In this document: one piece after another, positions 44,309 through 54,202 of the stretch
Position numbering within the stretch: position 1 is the first letter of the stretch
Layout: the number at the start of each line of letters is the position of its first letter
Source: Cupriavidus respiraculi
GTDB taxonomy: Bacteria > Pseudomonadota > Gammaproteobacteria > Burkholderiales > Burkholderiaceae
Reading direction: 5' to 3'
Length of the DNA stretch: 64,000 nucleotides
Assembly: GCF_914271545.1 (NCBI RefSeq)
Contig: NZ_CAJZAH010000003.1
Location: 248,001-312,000, forward strand
The notes under the pieces: model-generated
Databases searched by the model: none
The model's input: the letters and a program-made list of their open reading frames with translations, nothing else
Told to the model about the DNA's origin: nothing
Position numbers and translations under genes: made by a program

Positions 44309-45463
44309 TCAGTGCCGGTCGACCCATCGCAGCGCGATCAGGCCGAACAGCAGGTAGATCGTCCCGGGCAGCAGCGCCGACACGATCGGCGGCCACGTAT
44401 GCAGCAGGCCCACGTGCGAGAACAGCGTGTTGGACAGGTGGAAGGACAGCCCCAGCATGATGCCGCCGAATACCTTGACGCCGACCGCGCCAGCGCGGGC
44501 GTGCAGATACGCGAACGGCAGCGCCAGCGCGACCATCACGAACAAGGTAAGCGGATAGACGACCTTCTTCCAGAACGCGATCTCGTAGCGCTGCGTGTCC
44601 TGCTTGTTGTCGCGCAGGTGGCGGATATAGCGGAACAGGTCCAGCGTCGACATGCGCTCCGGCGTGACCAGCAGCACGGAGAGGATCTGCGGCGTCAGTT
44701 CCGAGTGCATCGTCATGCCGGGGAAGCTCTTGCGCTCGGCGCGGAAGGCCGGCGCCAGGCCGTCGCGCTGCTCGCCGGCCGTCTTGGGCAATTCCACGAA
44801 GCGGGTCTCGGTGACCTTGTCCAGTTGCCATTCCTGGTTCCCGCGGTACCGGCCCTGCTCGGCGACGCGGATCACGCTCAGGCGGTATTCGTGGTCGAAC
44901 TCGTAGACGGTCAGGCCGTTGATGGTCTGGTCCGGCAGCAGGCCCGCCACGTTGACGAAGCGGGTCACCTCGGTGCCGCGCTGCGGATCGCGGTCGCGGT
45001 CCTTGACCCAGACGCCGGACTTGAAACCGGCCGACACCGTGGCCCCGAGCGACTCCAGCTTGACCTTCTGCGCATACTGCTCGGTGCGCGGGCCGATGAA
45101 CTCGCCGAACAGGAAGGTGGCGATGGCCAGCGGCAGCGCCAGCTTGAACAGCGAGAACAGCGCCTGCCGCGTGTTCAGGCCCGCCACCCGGAAGATGGTG
45201 AATTCCGACTGGCTGGCCAGCTGCGAGAACACGTAGATGGCACTGATGAGCACCGCGATCGGCAGCACCTCGTAGATGCGGGTCGGCGCCTGCAGCATGA
45301 CGTGCAGGAAGGCGACGAACGACGTGTAGCCGCCCGAGACGTTCTCCAGCTCGTTGAGCATGTCGAAGAACACGAACAGCGCCAGCACCGCGAACAGGAT
45401 GAAGACGAAAACCCCGTAGATCAGCCGCGCGAAGTAACGCTCGTAGACGCGCAGGATCCTCAT
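44309..45463 (-). CDS. lptG: Lipopolysaccharide export permease LptG
   Basis: 384 residues from the ATG at 45463. YjgP/YjgQ family protein: three N-terminal membrane helices, a periplasmic beta-jellyroll domain (about residues 125-265) and three C-terminal helices. The start MRILRVYERYFARLIYGVFVFI is the standard LptG pattern. With LptF and LptB it extracts lipopolysaccharide from the inner membrane. It overlaps lptF by four bases. Confidence 0.95.
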   Translation of the reverse strand: MRILRVYERYFARLIYGVFVFILFAVLALFVFFDMLNELENVSGGYTSFVAFLHVMLQAPTRIYEVLPIAVLISAIYVFSQLASQSEFTIFRVAGLNTRQALFSLFKLALPLAIATFLFGEFIGPRTEQYAQKVKLESLGATVSAGFKSGVWVKDRDRDPQRGTEVTRFVNVAGLLPDQTINGLTVYEFDHEYRLSVIRVAEQGRYRGNQEWQLDKVTETRFVELPKTAGEQRDGLAPAFRAERKSFPGMTMHSELTPQILSVLLVTPERMSTLDLFRYIRHLRDNKQDTQRYEIAFWKKVVYPLTLFVMVALALPFAYLHARAGAVGVKVFGGIMLGLSFHLSNTLFSHVGLLHTWPPIVSALLPGTIYLLFGLIALRWVDRH

Positions 45464-46584
45464 GCCCGGGCCTCCGCGGCGGTGCGGCGCCGGCGCAGGC
45501 CGAACACCGCGCGCCATCCGCCGAGCCCGAACTTCTGGCGGTAGCGGAACAGCATCACCGCGCTGAGGAAGGCGATCAGGTGGAACGGCCACCAGGCCAG
45601 CCAGAAGGGCAGGGAGCCGGAGCGGACCCACGCCTGCGACAGGTTGATCAGGTTGCTGTAGGTCAGGTAGATCAGCACCGCGAACACCAGCGGCGTGTAG
45701 CGGCCCAGCCGCGGGTTGACATAGGCGAGCGGGATGGCGATCAGCACGAAGTTGAAGGCGAGGATCGGCAGCGACAGGCGCCAGATCAGCTCGCCGAGAT
45801 TTTCATTGGTGGGGTTGCGCAGCAGGTCGATGGTGTCGCGGCTCTTGACCGGCAGGTTGGCCTCGGTTTCGGGCGGCTTGCTGTCGACCTTCACCGCATA
45901 GCGGTCGAACTCGACGATGCGGTAGTCCAGCCGGCCCGGCGTGCCCGCGTAGCGGCGGCCGTCCTCCATTACCACCAGGCGGTCGCCGTTGGGCATGGTC
46001 TCGAACTGGCCCTGATGGGCCAGCGCCACGCCGATCTTGCCGGCCTCGGCATTGGCGACGAACACGTTGCGCGCATGGCGCATGTCGCCGTCGATGCTTT
46101 CGATGAACAGCACGTAGTTGCCGTTGGACGGCTCGATGAAGCGCCCCGCGGCGATCATCGACAGCACGCCGCGCTGCTGGAAGCGGTCGCGGAACAGCGC
46201 GCTCTGCTGGTTGGCCCAGGGCCAGGCGAAGGCGCCCAGCAGCAGGGCCAGCACGATGAACGGCGCGGCGAACTGCAGCACCGGCCGCACGAAGTCGCGC
46301 AGCGACAGGCCGGCGGAAAACCACACCACCATTTCCGAGTCCTTGTACCAGCGGGTCAGGACGATCAGCGTGGAGATGAACAGCGTCGCGCACAGAAGGA
46401 TCGACAGATACCCGAGCGCGGCGAGGCCGATCAGCATCAGGACGTCGTTGGGGCTGGCGCGGCCGGTGGCCGCCATGCCCAGAATGCGGATCACGAGCGA
46501 GGTCAGCATGAAAGTCAGCATGACCAGGAACACCGCGCCGGCGGTGTAGGCGAGCTCGCGACGCAAGGCTTGTTGAAAGATCAT
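45460..46584 (-). CDS. lptF: Lipopolysaccharide export permease LptF
   Basis: 374 residues. Start MIFQQALRRELAYTAGAVFLVML, six membrane helices around a periplasmic domain, and the typical MVVWFSAGLSLRDF loop. Partner of LptG in the LptB2FG complex. It is first in an lptF-lptG-cbiX unit and divergent from pepA, as in many proteobacteria, with 193 bases between starts. Confidence 0.95.
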   Translation of the reverse strand: MIFQQALRRELAYTAGAVFLVMLTFMLTSLVIRILGMAATGRASPNDVLMLIGLAALGYLSILLCATLFISTLIVLTRWYKDSEMVVWFSAGLSLRDFVRPVLQFAAPFIVLALLLGAFAWPWANQQSALFRDRFQQRGVLSMIAAGRFIEPSNGNYVLFIESIDGDMRHARNVFVANAEAGKIGVALAHQGQFETMPNGDRLVVMEDGRRYAGTPGRLDYRIVEFDRYAVKVDSKPPETEANLPVKSRDTIDLLRNPTNENLGELIWRLSLPILAFNFVLIAIPLAYVNPRLGRYTPLVFAVLIYLTYSNLINLSQAWVRSGSLPFWLAWWPFHLIAFLSAVMLFRYRQKFGLGGWRAVFGLRRRRTAAEARA

Positions 46585-46777
46585 GCGATGTCGTATCCGG
46601 GCTGTCTGCCGGCGAGGGCGGGGCGGGCGCCGGTGAGTGACTGCTGACGGTGGCTGGCGAGCGTCAGCATCGCGGACCAGCGGCGGCCGGGCGCTGCCGA
46701 AGTGAAGCCAAAAGTTCGCGAATCAAAATCGCGGATAATGGGGGCTTTCGTTGTGAACAAGCCCCGAAGGAAGCGCG

Positions 46778-48322
46778 ATGGAATTTAGCACAAAAGCCCT
46801 TGATTTGAGCAAAGCCGGCCAAAATGGTTTCCTGGCGACCAAGACGGACTGCCTGGTGGTGGGACTGTTCGAGGGCCAGAGTCTGGCCGGTGTCGCCAAG
46901 GCGCTGGACGCCGCGACCAAGGGCTTGGTGGCGAGGCTGATCAAGCTCGGCGACTTCGAAGGCAAGCGCGGCACCCACCTGATGCTGCACGAGGTCGCCG
47001 GCGTGGGCGCCGCCCGCGTGTTGCTGGTCGGCCTGGGCAAGGAAGCGGAGTTCGGCGACAAGGCGTTCGCCGAGAGCGTGCGTACCGCCCTGCGCGGCCT
47101 GGCCGTGACCCGCGCCGCGAGCGTGCTGTGGTGCCTGGCCCCGGCCTCGCAGCCCGGCGCGGCCGCCGGCGACGCCGCCCGCCTGGTCACCACCATCACG
47201 CTGATCCGCGAGGCCGGCTACCGCCTGCTCGAGCGCCATCCGGAGCTCAAGCGCAACGGCAACGGCAACGGCAAGGGCAACGACAAGCCGCTGGGCCTGC
47301 GCAAGGTCGTACTGGCCGTGGATACGGCCGAGGCCAAGGCCGCCGCGCAGGCGGTGGTGCGCGGCGTGGCCATCGCCAACGGCATGGAGCTGGCCAAGGA
47401 CCTGGGCAACCTGCCTTCCAATATCTGCACGCCGACTTACCTTGCCGATACCGCGCGCGATATCGCCAAGCGCCACAAGCTCAAGATCGAGGTGCTGGGC
47501 CGCAAGCAGATCGAGGCGCTGAAGATGGGCGCGTTCCTCGCCGTGACCAAGGGCGCGGTCGAGCCGCCGCAGTTCATCGTGCTGCGCTATGACGGCGCCG
47601 GCGCCAAGCAGGCCCCGGTGGTGCTGGTCGGCAAGGGCATCACCTTCGATACCGGCGGCATCTCGCTCAAGCCGGGCGAGGGCATGGACGAGATGAAATA
47701 CGACATGTGCGGCGCTGCCTCGGTACTTGGCACGCTGCAGGCCGTGGCCGAGATGGGCCTGAAGCAGAACGTCATTGCCGTGGTCCCCACCTGCGAGAAC
47801 ATGCCCAGCGGCACGGCCACCAAGCCGGGCGACGTGGTGACCAGCATGTCGGGCCAGACCATCGAGATCCTGAACACCGACGCGGAAGGGCGCCTGATCC
47901 TGTGCGATGCGCTGACCTATGTCGAGCGCTTCAAGCCGGCTGCGGTGATCGACGTGGCCACGCTGACGGGCGCCTGCATCATCGCGCTCGGCCATGTGAA
48001 CAGCGGCCTCTACGCCCGCAGCGACGCGCTGGCCGACCAGCTGCTGGCCGCGGGCCGCAAGGCGATGGACACCGCCTGGCGCCTGCCGCTGGACGACGAA
48101 TACCAGGACCAGCTGAAGTCGAACTTCGCCGATATGGCCAATATCGGCGGCCGTCCGGCCGGCAGCGTGACCGCGGCCTGCTTCCTGGCGCGCTACACCG
48201 CCAGCTACGACTGGGCCCACCTGGATATCGCGGGCACGGCGTGGAAGAGCGGCGCGGCCAAGGGCGCCACCGGCCGTCCGGTGCCGCTCCTGACCCAGTT
48301 CCTGATGGATCGCGCCGCCTGA
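46778..48322 (+). CDS. pepA: Leucyl aminopeptidase
   Basis: 514 residues. M17 metallopeptidase: [17 protein letters not shown] with the metal-ligand Lys and Asp, [11 protein letters not shown], and the signature [10 protein letters not shown]. An NGNGNGKGN linker lies between the N-terminal and catalytic domains. It releases N-terminal residues from peptides in the cytoplasm and can act as a DNA-binding cofactor in some bacteria. GATAAT at 46734-46739 may be its -10. holC follows by 13 bases. Confidence 0.96.
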   Translation: MEFSTKALDLSKAGQNGFLATKTDCLVVGLFEGQSLAGVAKALDAATKGLVARLIKLGDFEGKRGTHLMLHEVAGVGAARVLLVGLGKEAEFGDKAFAESVRTALRGLAVTRAASVLWCLAPASQPGAAAGDAARLVTTITLIREAGYRLLERHPELKRNGNGNGKGNDKPLGLRKVVLAVDTAEAKAAAQAVVRGVAIANGMELAKDLGNLPSNICTPTYLADTARDIAKRHKLKIEVLGRKQIEALKMGAFLAVTKGAVEPPQFIVLRYDGAGAKQAPVVLVGKGITFDTGGISLKPGEGMDEMKYDMCGAASVLGTLQAVAEMGLKQNVIAVVPTCENMPSGTATKPGDVVTSMSGQTIEILNTDAEGRLILCDALTYVERFKPAAVIDVATLTGACIIALGHVNSGLYARSDALADQLLAAGRKAMDTAWRLPLDDEYQDQLKSNFADMANIGGRPAGSVTAACFLARYTASYDWAHLDIAGTAWKSGAAKGATGRPVPLLTQFLMDRAA

Positions 48323-48335
48323 GGCGGAGGCTGCC

Positions 48336-48776
48336 ATGACGCGCATCGACTTCCATAGCAATGTCCCCGACAAGCTGGCCTATGTCTGCCGCCTGGTGCG
48401 CAAGGCCTACGGCGCGGGGCAGAAGATGGTGGTGCACGGCGAGGCGGCGCAGCTTGCCGAGCTCGATGCGCGGCTATGGACGTTCTCGCCGCTGGACTTC
48501 CTGCCGCACTGCGCCGCCGGCAGCGCCAATGCGGCCGTCACGCCGATCGTGCTGGCGGAAACGCTGGACGAGGTGCCCCACCACGCGCTGCTGATCAATC
48601 TGCGCCGGCAGCCGCCCGTGCAGTTCGCCAGCTTCGAGCGGATGATCGAGGTGGTGGGCGCCGACCCGGACGACCGTGCGGCAGGGCGCGAGCGCTACAA
48701 GATGTACCGCGAGCGCGGCTATCCGCTGGCGCATCACGATATCGCGCAGCCCGCGGGGCAGGGAGGCGCGGCATGA
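48336..48776 (+). CDS. holC: DNA polymerase III subunit chi
   Basis: 146 residues. HolC family features are MTRIDFHSNVPDKLAYVCRLVRKAY, LWTFSPLDFLPH and a C-terminal RERYKMYRERGYPLAHHDI. Chi links the clamp loader to single-strand-binding protein. The pepA-holC order is widespread. It overlaps the next gene as ATGA. Confidence 0.94.
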   Translation: MTRIDFHSNVPDKLAYVCRLVRKAYGAGQKMVVHGEAAQLAELDARLWTFSPLDFLPHCAAGSANAAVTPIVLAETLDEVPHHALLINLRRQPPVQFASFERMIEVVGADPDDRAAGRERYKMYRERGYPLAHHDIAQPAGQGGAA

Positions 48777-49252
48777 CCGAACGCACCACGTCGCGGGTGA
48801 TTCCACGTCCCGATGCCAACGACAGCATTCCGGTGCTGACCGAGGTGTTCGAATTGCCGGGCGGGCCGGCCGACGCCCAGCCGGCGCCGGCGCACGACGG
48901 GTCCGGGCCGCTGCCGGCCTACGCCGACGAGCGGACAGCTGCCGTGCCGGAGGACGACGCCGGGCAGTTGCAGGCGCAAGGCGAGCCTGCCGGGCAGGCT
49001 GATCCGCTGGCAGCTGCGACCGAGGAAGATCTGCGCGCCGTCCGCTCCGAACTGCTGGCCCGCGTGATGATGCGCTTTCGCACCGAATGGCCGCCGCTGG
49101 TGCAGGCGCAGACCGAAGCGGCGCTGCAGGAGCGGCTCGCGCCCCTGGCCACGCAGATCGCCAATGAACTGAGCCGGGCGCTGGAGGCGCGGCTGGTGGA
49201 GTGGCTGGATGCGACGCTGGAAGAGATAGAGCGGGACCCGGGCCAAAGCTGA
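48773..49252 (+). CDS. Small conserved protein after holC (DUF2486-like)
   Basis: 159 residues from the ATG at 48773. The N-terminal SIPVLTEVFELPG motif and a C-terminal amphipathic region (TEEDLRAVRSELLARVMMRF ... LSRALEARLVEWLD) with a low-complexity, acidic middle match what I recall as DUF2486 proteins found beside holC in Burkholderiaceae. No enzymatic motif. It is translationally coupled to holC, so a replication-linked role is possible but unproven. Confidence 0.65.
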   Translation: MTERTTSRVIPRPDANDSIPVLTEVFELPGGPADAQPAPAHDGSGPLPAYADERTAAVPEDDAGQLQAQGEPAGQADPLAAATEEDLRAVRSELLARVMMRFRTEWPPLVQAQTEAALQERLAPLATQIANELSRALEARLVEWLDATLEEIERDPGQS

Positions 49253-49287
49253 TCGTGGCCCGCGGTGCCAGACATTTCGCCTGACCA

Positions 49288-49314
49288 GAAAAAAGGCCCG
49301 CGGTTGCGGGCCTT
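49288..49314 (-). terminator. Terminator shared by ilvD and the holC operon
   Basis: AAGGCCCGC (49293-49301), loop GGTT, GCGGGCCTT (49306-49314). On the minus strand the stem runs into TTTTTT, so it mainly ends ilvD. On the plus strand the tail is weak. Confidence 0.88.
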
Positions 49315-49346
49315 GTCATGTCAGCGCAGACCGCGCGAACCGAACC

Positions 49347-51020
49347 TCAATCCGTCACCGCCCCCTTGCTCGCCGTCGACGCCAGCTTCGAGAACTTCGC
49401 CAGCACCCCACGCGTATAGCGCGGTGCCGGCGCCTTCCATGCCGCGCGGCGCTTGGCCAGTTCCTCGTCGCTGACGTTCAGCTGCAGCACCAGCTTGTGC
49501 GCATCGATGGTGATCGAGTCGCCTTCCTGCACCAGCGCGATGGTGCCGCCCACAGCCGCTTCGGGCGCGACGTGTCCCACGACCATGCCCCAGGTGCCGC
49601 CCGAGAAGCGGCCATCGGTGATGAAGCCGACCGACTCGCCGAGCCCCTTGCCGATGATGGCGGACGTCGGCGCCAGCATTTCCGGCATGCCGGGGCCGCC
49701 CTTCGGTCCCAGATAGCGCAGCACCAGCACGTCGCCGGCGTTGATCTTGTCGGCCAGGATCGCGTTCATCGCGCTTTCCTCGTCCTCGAACACGCGGGCC
49801 GGTCCGGTGATGACCGGATTCTTCAGGCCGGTAATCTTGGCGACCGCGCCTTCCTCGGCCAGGTTGCCCTTCAGGATGGCCAGATGGCCTTCCTTGTAGA
49901 GCGCCTTCTCGATCGGCATGATCACGTCCTGGTCGGCGCGCGGCTGGTCGGGCACGCCTTCGAGTTCCTCGGCCAGCGTGCGGCCGGTGATGGTCAGGCA
50001 ATCGCCATGCAGCAGGCCCGCGTTCAGCAGGATCTTGAGCACTTGCGGAATGCCGCCGGCGCGGTGCAGGTCGGTGGCCACGTACTGGCCCGACGGCTTG
50101 AGGTTGCAGATCACCGGCACCTTGCGGCGGATGCGCTCGAAGTCGTCGATCGTCCATTCCACTTCGGCCGCGTGCGCGATGGCCAGGAAGTGCAGCACCG
50201 CGTTGGTCGAGCCGCCGGTGGCCATGATCAGCGACACGGCGTTCTCGATGGACTTGCGCGTGATGATGTCGCGCGGCTTGATGTCGTTCTTGATGGCTTC
50301 GACCAGCACGCGCGCCGATTCCGCCGCGCTGTCGACCTTCTCCTGGTCGGGGTTGGCCATGGTCGACGAGTACAGCAGCGACATGCCGAGCGCCTCGAAC
50401 GACGAGCTCATCGTGTTGGCCGTGTACATGCCGCCGCAGGAACCGGTCGACGGGCAGGCGTTCTTCTCCACGCCCTCGAAGTCCTCCGCGCTCATGCGGC
50501 CCGCGGTGAATTCGCCCACGGCCTCGAACGACGAGACGATGGTCAGGTCCTTGCCCTTCCAGTTGCCCGGCTTGATGGTGCCGCCATAGACGTAGATGCC
50601 CGGCACGTTGGTGCGGGCCAGCGCGATCATGCCACCCGGCATGTTCTTGTCGCAGCCGCCGATCACCACCACGCCGTCCATCCACTGCCCCTGCGCGGCG
50701 GTCTCGATGCAGTCGGCGATGACTTCGCGCGAGATCAGGGAATACTTCATGCCCTCGGTGCCCATCGACATGCCGTCCGAGATCGTCGGCGTGCCGAAGA
50801 TCTGCGGATTGGCGCCGGACGACTTGATCGCGTCGACGGCGGCGTCGGCCAGGCGCTGCAGGCCGGCGTTGCAGGGCGTGATGGTGGAGTGCCCGTTGGC
50901 GATGCCCACCATGGGCTTGTCGAAGTCTTCCTTCTTGTAGCCCAGCGCGTAGTACATCGAGCGGTTGGGCGAGCGCGCCACGCCTTGCGTGATGTGCTGG
51001 GAACGTTTGTTGAATGCCAT
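49347..51020 (-). CDS. ilvD: Dihydroxy-acid dehydratase
   Basis: 557 residues. Iron-sulfur dehydratase of branched-chain amino acid synthesis. Cluster cysteines are visible in [14 protein letters not shown] and [17 protein letters not shown], and the C-terminal [11 protein letters not shown]-like segment reads [15 protein letters not shown]. Start at 51020 ([22 protein letters not shown]) with CGGAGA upstream. It is divergent from a LysR gene that shares its control region. Confidence 0.96.
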   Translation of the reverse strand: MAFNKRSQHITQGVARSPNRSMYYALGYKKEDFDKPMVGIANGHSTITPCNAGLQRLADAAVDAIKSSGANPQIFGTPTISDGMSMGTEGMKYSLISREVIADCIETAAQGQWMDGVVVIGGCDKNMPGGMIALARTNVPGIYVYGGTIKPGNWKGKDLTIVSSFEAVGEFTAGRMSAEDFEGVEKNACPSTGSCGGMYTANTMSSSFEALGMSLLYSSTMANPDQEKVDSAAESARVLVEAIKNDIKPRDIITRKSIENAVSLIMATGGSTNAVLHFLAIAHAAEVEWTIDDFERIRRKVPVICNLKPSGQYVATDLHRAGGIPQVLKILLNAGLLHGDCLTITGRTLAEELEGVPDQPRADQDVIMPIEKALYKEGHLAILKGNLAEEGAVAKITGLKNPVITGPARVFEDEESAMNAILADKINAGDVLVLRYLGPKGGPGMPEMLAPTSAIIGKGLGESVGFITDGRFSGGTWGMVVGHVAPEAAVGGTIALVQEGDSITIDAHKLVLQLNVSDEELAKRRAAWKAPAPRYTRGVLAKFSKLASTASKGAVTD

Positions 51021-51137
51021 GGGAATCTCCGGGGGGACGGTGGGCCGCGGGCCGGCGCCGGGGAATGCCGGTGCGGTCGCGCGCCACGATATTTGTGGCC
51101 GCCAGAATGCCCCTTGCGTTTTGGTGTGTCAAATATA

Positions 51138-51171
51138 TTATTCGTGGCTTATTGAGATGTTTCACGAATAA
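51138..51171. promoter_or_regulatory. LysR-type operator between ilvD and its divergent regulator
   Basis: TTATTCGTG (51138-51146) and CACGAATAA (51163-51171) form a perfect nine-base inverted repeat with a 16-base spacer, ending 11 bases before the regulator start. On the minus strand a TTGACA (51132-51127) lies next to it. Confidence 0.6.
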
Positions 51172-51182
51172 CACCCACTCCA

Positions 51183-52175
51183 ATGGACCTGCGCCAGCTA
51201 CGCTATTTCGTCACCGTCGCGGAGGAACTGCATTTCGGCCGCGCGGCGCAGCGCCTGGCGATGACGCAGCCGCCGCTGTCGCAGCAGATCCAGGCGCTGG
51301 AGGAGGAAATCGGCGTGCGGCTGTTCGCCCGCACGCGCCGTTCGGTCGCGTTGACCCCGGCGGGTCGGCAATGGCTGCCCGAGGTGCGCCGCGTGCTGGC
51401 GGATGCGGCCGCCTTGCCGGAACTTGCGCAGCGTTTTGCCCGCGGCGATGCCGGCACGCTGTCGCTGGCCTTCGTCAGCACCGCCGATTACGGCATCCTG
51501 CCGGACCTGCTGCGGCGCTTTCGCGCCGACCATCCCGATGTCGAACTGCAACTGCGCGAGGCGACCAGCGACGTCCAGTTCGAGGCGTTGATCGAGGGCA
51601 CCATCGACGCCGGACTCGTGATCCGGCCACAGCTGCCCACGATGCCGCCTGGGCTGTCCTACCTGCCGCTGGTGCGCGAGCCGCTGGTGCTCGCGGTGCC
51701 CGAGGGATGGCGGCCGCCGGGGACCACTGCGCCGCGCGGCAAGGCCCGCGCGAGCGACGCGCAGGCCGGGCCCGTATCGCTGCGGGACGTCGCCGAGGCG
51801 CCGCTGATCATCTTCCCGCGTCGAAGCGCGCCGGCGTTTTATGACATCATTACGGGCTACTATGCGCGCGACGGCCTGGTGCCGACCATCGGCCAGGAGG
51901 CCATCCAGATGCAGACCATCGTCAGCCTGGTCTCGGCCGGCATGGGCGTGGCGCTGGTGCCCGCGTCGCTGTGCAACCTGCGCCGTACCGGCGTGTCGTA
52001 CCTGCCGCTGCGCGATGCCGCGCCCGATATCGAAACGGGGCTCGCATGGCGCGAAGGCGGCGCGGATGGTCCCGGCCCGGTGCTGCGCTCGTTCATCGGC
52101 ATCGCATCGACGCTGGCGGCCGAGCGCGGTGCCGTGCCCACGCCGGGCAGGCGGCGACGCGACGCCACAGGCTGA
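51183..52175 (+). CDS. LysR family transcriptional regulator
   Basis: 330 residues. N-terminal LysR helix-turn-helix [42 protein letters not shown], then a two-lobed effector domain ([34 protein letters not shown]). The [13 protein letters not shown] version is typical of the CatR/BenM-like group, whose ligands are often aromatic or small acids. Divergent from ilvD, so ilvD regulation is a reasonable guess. A low-conservation insert of about 20 residues lies near residue 190. Confidence 0.9.
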   Translation: MDLRQLRYFVTVAEELHFGRAAQRLAMTQPPLSQQIQALEEEIGVRLFARTRRSVALTPAGRQWLPEVRRVLADAAALPELAQRFARGDAGTLSLAFVSTADYGILPDLLRRFRADHPDVELQLREATSDVQFEALIEGTIDAGLVIRPQLPTMPPGLSYLPLVREPLVLAVPEGWRPPGTTAPRGKARASDAQAGPVSLRDVAEAPLIIFPRRSAPAFYDIITGYYARDGLVPTIGQEAIQMQTIVSLVSAGMGVALVPASLCNLRRTGVSYLPLRDAAPDIETGLAWREGGADGPGPVLRSFIGIASTLAAERGAVPTPGRRRRDATG

Positions 52176-52266
52176 GCCCCGGCCGAACCACTGGCCGCTT
52201 CCATGCACGACGAATCGCGTCGCGTCCCTTCCCAACCCTCATTGCATCGCTGACCCTGGCACAACT

Positions 52267-53070
52267 ATGCTGATTCATCCGAACTTCGACCCGGTCGCCA
52301 TCCACCTGGGCCCGCTGGCCATCCGCTGGTACGGCCTGATGTACCTGGCCGGCTTCCTGATGTTCCTGGGCTTCGGCCGGCTGCGTATCCGCCAGCCGCA
52401 GATGGTCGCGCAGGGCTGGTCGGCGAAGGACCTGGACGATCTGCTGTTCTTCGGCGTGCTGGGCGTGATCCTCGGCGGGCGGCTCGGCTACGTGCTGTTC
52501 TACAAGCCGGCGTACTACCTCTCGCACCCGATGGAGATCTTCAAGCTGTGGGAAGGCGGCATGGCGTTCCACGGTGGCTTTCTCGGCGTGGTCATCGCGA
52601 TGTGGCTGTTCGCGCGGCTGCGCCGCCGGCACTGGATGGAGGTCACCGACTTCATCGCGCCGATGATTCCATGCGGCCTGGCCGCCGGGCGCCTCGGAAA
52701 CTTCATCAACGGCGAGCTGTGGGGCCGGCCCACCGACGTGCCGTGGGGCATGATCTTTCCGCAGGCCGCCGACAATATTCCGCGCCATCCCTCGCAGCTC
52801 TACCAGTTCGCGGGCGAAGGCGTGCTGCTGTTCATCCTGCTGTGGCTGTTCGCACGCAAGCCGCGCCCGATGGGCGCGGTGTCGGGCCTGTTCCTGGTCG
52901 GCTATGGCACGTTCCGCTTCCTGGCCGAGTTCGCGCGCGAGCCGGACAACTTCCTCGGCCTGCTGGCGATGAACTTCTCGATGGGCCAGTGGCTGAGCCT
53001 GCCGATGATCGCCGCGGGGATCGGCATGATGTGGTGGGCGTACCGGCGCGAGCCGCGCGTCGCGGCGTAA
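52267..53070 (+). CDS. lgt: Prolipoprotein diacylglyceryl transferase
   Basis: 267 residues from the ATG at 52267. Seven membrane helices; family signature [19 protein letters not shown], plus the HGGFLGVV and RHPSQLYQ motifs. It transfers diacylglyceryl to the lipobox cysteine of lipoprotein precursors, such as the LivK-type and M48 lipoproteins in this window. It follows the LysR gene on the same strand and ends 19 bases before the convergent Bug gene. Confidence 0.96.
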   Translation: MLIHPNFDPVAIHLGPLAIRWYGLMYLAGFLMFLGFGRLRIRQPQMVAQGWSAKDLDDLLFFGVLGVILGGRLGYVLFYKPAYYLSHPMEIFKLWEGGMAFHGGFLGVVIAMWLFARLRRRHWMEVTDFIAPMIPCGLAAGRLGNFINGELWGRPTDVPWGMIFPQAADNIPRHPSQLYQFAGEGVLLFILLWLFARKPRPMGAVSGLFLVGYGTFRFLAEFAREPDNFLGLLAMNFSMGQWLSLPMIAAGIGMMWWAYRREPRVAA

Positions 53071-53089
53071 GCGCGGCGCACGCCGATCC

Positions 53090-54067
53090 TTAGTCCACCT
53101 GCGCGCCGGAGCTCTTGACGATCTTCGCCCACTTGTCGATGTCGGCCTTGAGCAGGGCCGCCAATTGCTGCGGCGACCCGCTCATGACCTCCGCGCCCTG
53201 AGCGGCCAGCTTGTCGCGCAGCCCCTTGTCGGCCAGCGCGGACTGCATGGTCTGCGACAGTTTCTCGGTGACTTCCTTCGGCGTGCCCTTGACCGCGAAC
53301 AGCGCGACCCACAGGTCGCCGCTGTAGCCCGGCACCGTCTCCCCGATGGCCGGAATGTCCGGCGCGAAGGGCGAACGCTTCGCGGAACTGACGCCCAGTG
53401 CGCGCACCTTGCCGGCCTTGATATGGGCCAGCACCGACGGCAGGCTGGCAAAGGCCATGGGCACCTGGTTGCCCAGCACATCGTTGAGCGCGGGCGCCAC
53501 CCCCTTGTACGGTACGTGTTCGAGCTGGATGCCCGCCATGCTGTTCAGCATCTCGCCGAGCAGGTGGTTCAGCGTGCCGTTGCCGGCCGACGCGTAGCGG
53601 TATTCGCCGGGCTTGGCCTTGGCCATGCCGATCAGTTCGGGCAGGGTCTTGGCCTGGAACGCGGGGTTGACCACCAGCACGTTGGGCACGCTCGCCACCG
53701 GCGCGATGGGCTCGAAGTCCTTGACCGGATCGAACGGCACCGAGCGGTACAGCGAGGGATTGATGGCCTGCGAACTGCTGATCGTCATCAGCAGCGTATA
53801 GCCGTCGGGCTTTGCCCGCGCGGCGGCCTGTGTGCCGATATTGCCGCCCGCTCCCGGGCGGTTCTCCACCACCACCTGCTGGCCGAGGCGCTGCGACAGG
53901 TCCGCGGCCACCAGGCGTGCGACGATATCGTTGGTGCCGCCGGGCGCCTGCGGCACGATCATCTGGATGGGTTTGGACGGCCAGGTGTCCGCGTGGGCGG
54001 CGCCGGCCGCGGACAGCAGTGCCAGGGCCGAGGCGATGCCGGCCAGGGCATGACGGGTGCGTTGCAT
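53090..54067 (-). CDS. Tripartite tricarboxylate transporter substrate-binding protein (Bug family)
   Basis: 325 residues from the ATG at 54067. Signal peptide ending AHA|DTWPSKP, then a TctC/Bug fold: VPQAPGGTNDIVARL, QQVVVENRPGAGGNIGTQAAARAKPDGYTLLM and HVPYKGVAPALNDVLGNQV. No tctA or tctB partner is adjacent, as is usual for most Bug proteins. It lies downstream of a LysR gene on the same strand and opposite a CoA-transferase/lyase pair, suggesting an organic acid ligand. Confidence 0.9.
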   Translation of the reverse strand: MQRTRHALAGIASALALLSAAGAAHADTWPSKPIQMIVPQAPGGTNDIVARLVAADLSQRLGQQVVVENRPGAGGNIGTQAAARAKPDGYTLLMTISSSQAINPSLYRSVPFDPVKDFEPIAPVASVPNVLVVNPAFQAKTLPELIGMAKAKPGEYRYASAGNGTLNHLLGEMLNSMAGIQLEHVPYKGVAPALNDVLGNQVPMAFASLPSVLAHIKAGKVRALGVSSAKRSPFAPDIPAIGETVPGYSGDLWVALFAVKGTPKEVTEKLSQTMQSALADKGLRDKLAAQGAEVMSGSPQQLAALLKADIDKWAKIVKSSGAQVD

Positions 54068-54187
54068 GGTGTCTCCTGATGAGCCAGTGTCGGCCGCCGC
54101 GACGCTCGTCGCCCGGAGCGGTCCCCTGGATGGCTGGACTCTACACAAGCACCCGAGCCGGCGGAAATTCAATCGCCGACTATGGGC

Positions 54188-54202
54188 ATAAGCGGCACTT
54201 AT
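54188..54202. promoter_or_regulatory. Putative LysR site before the Bug gene
   Basis: ATAAG-cggca-CTTAT: perfect five-base inverted repeat with a T/A-flanked 15-base frame, overlapping the LysR stop and lying about 120 bases upstream of the Bug start. A related ATGGG-N6-CCCAT palindrome is at 55255-55270 on the other side of the LysR gene. Confidence 0.35.
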
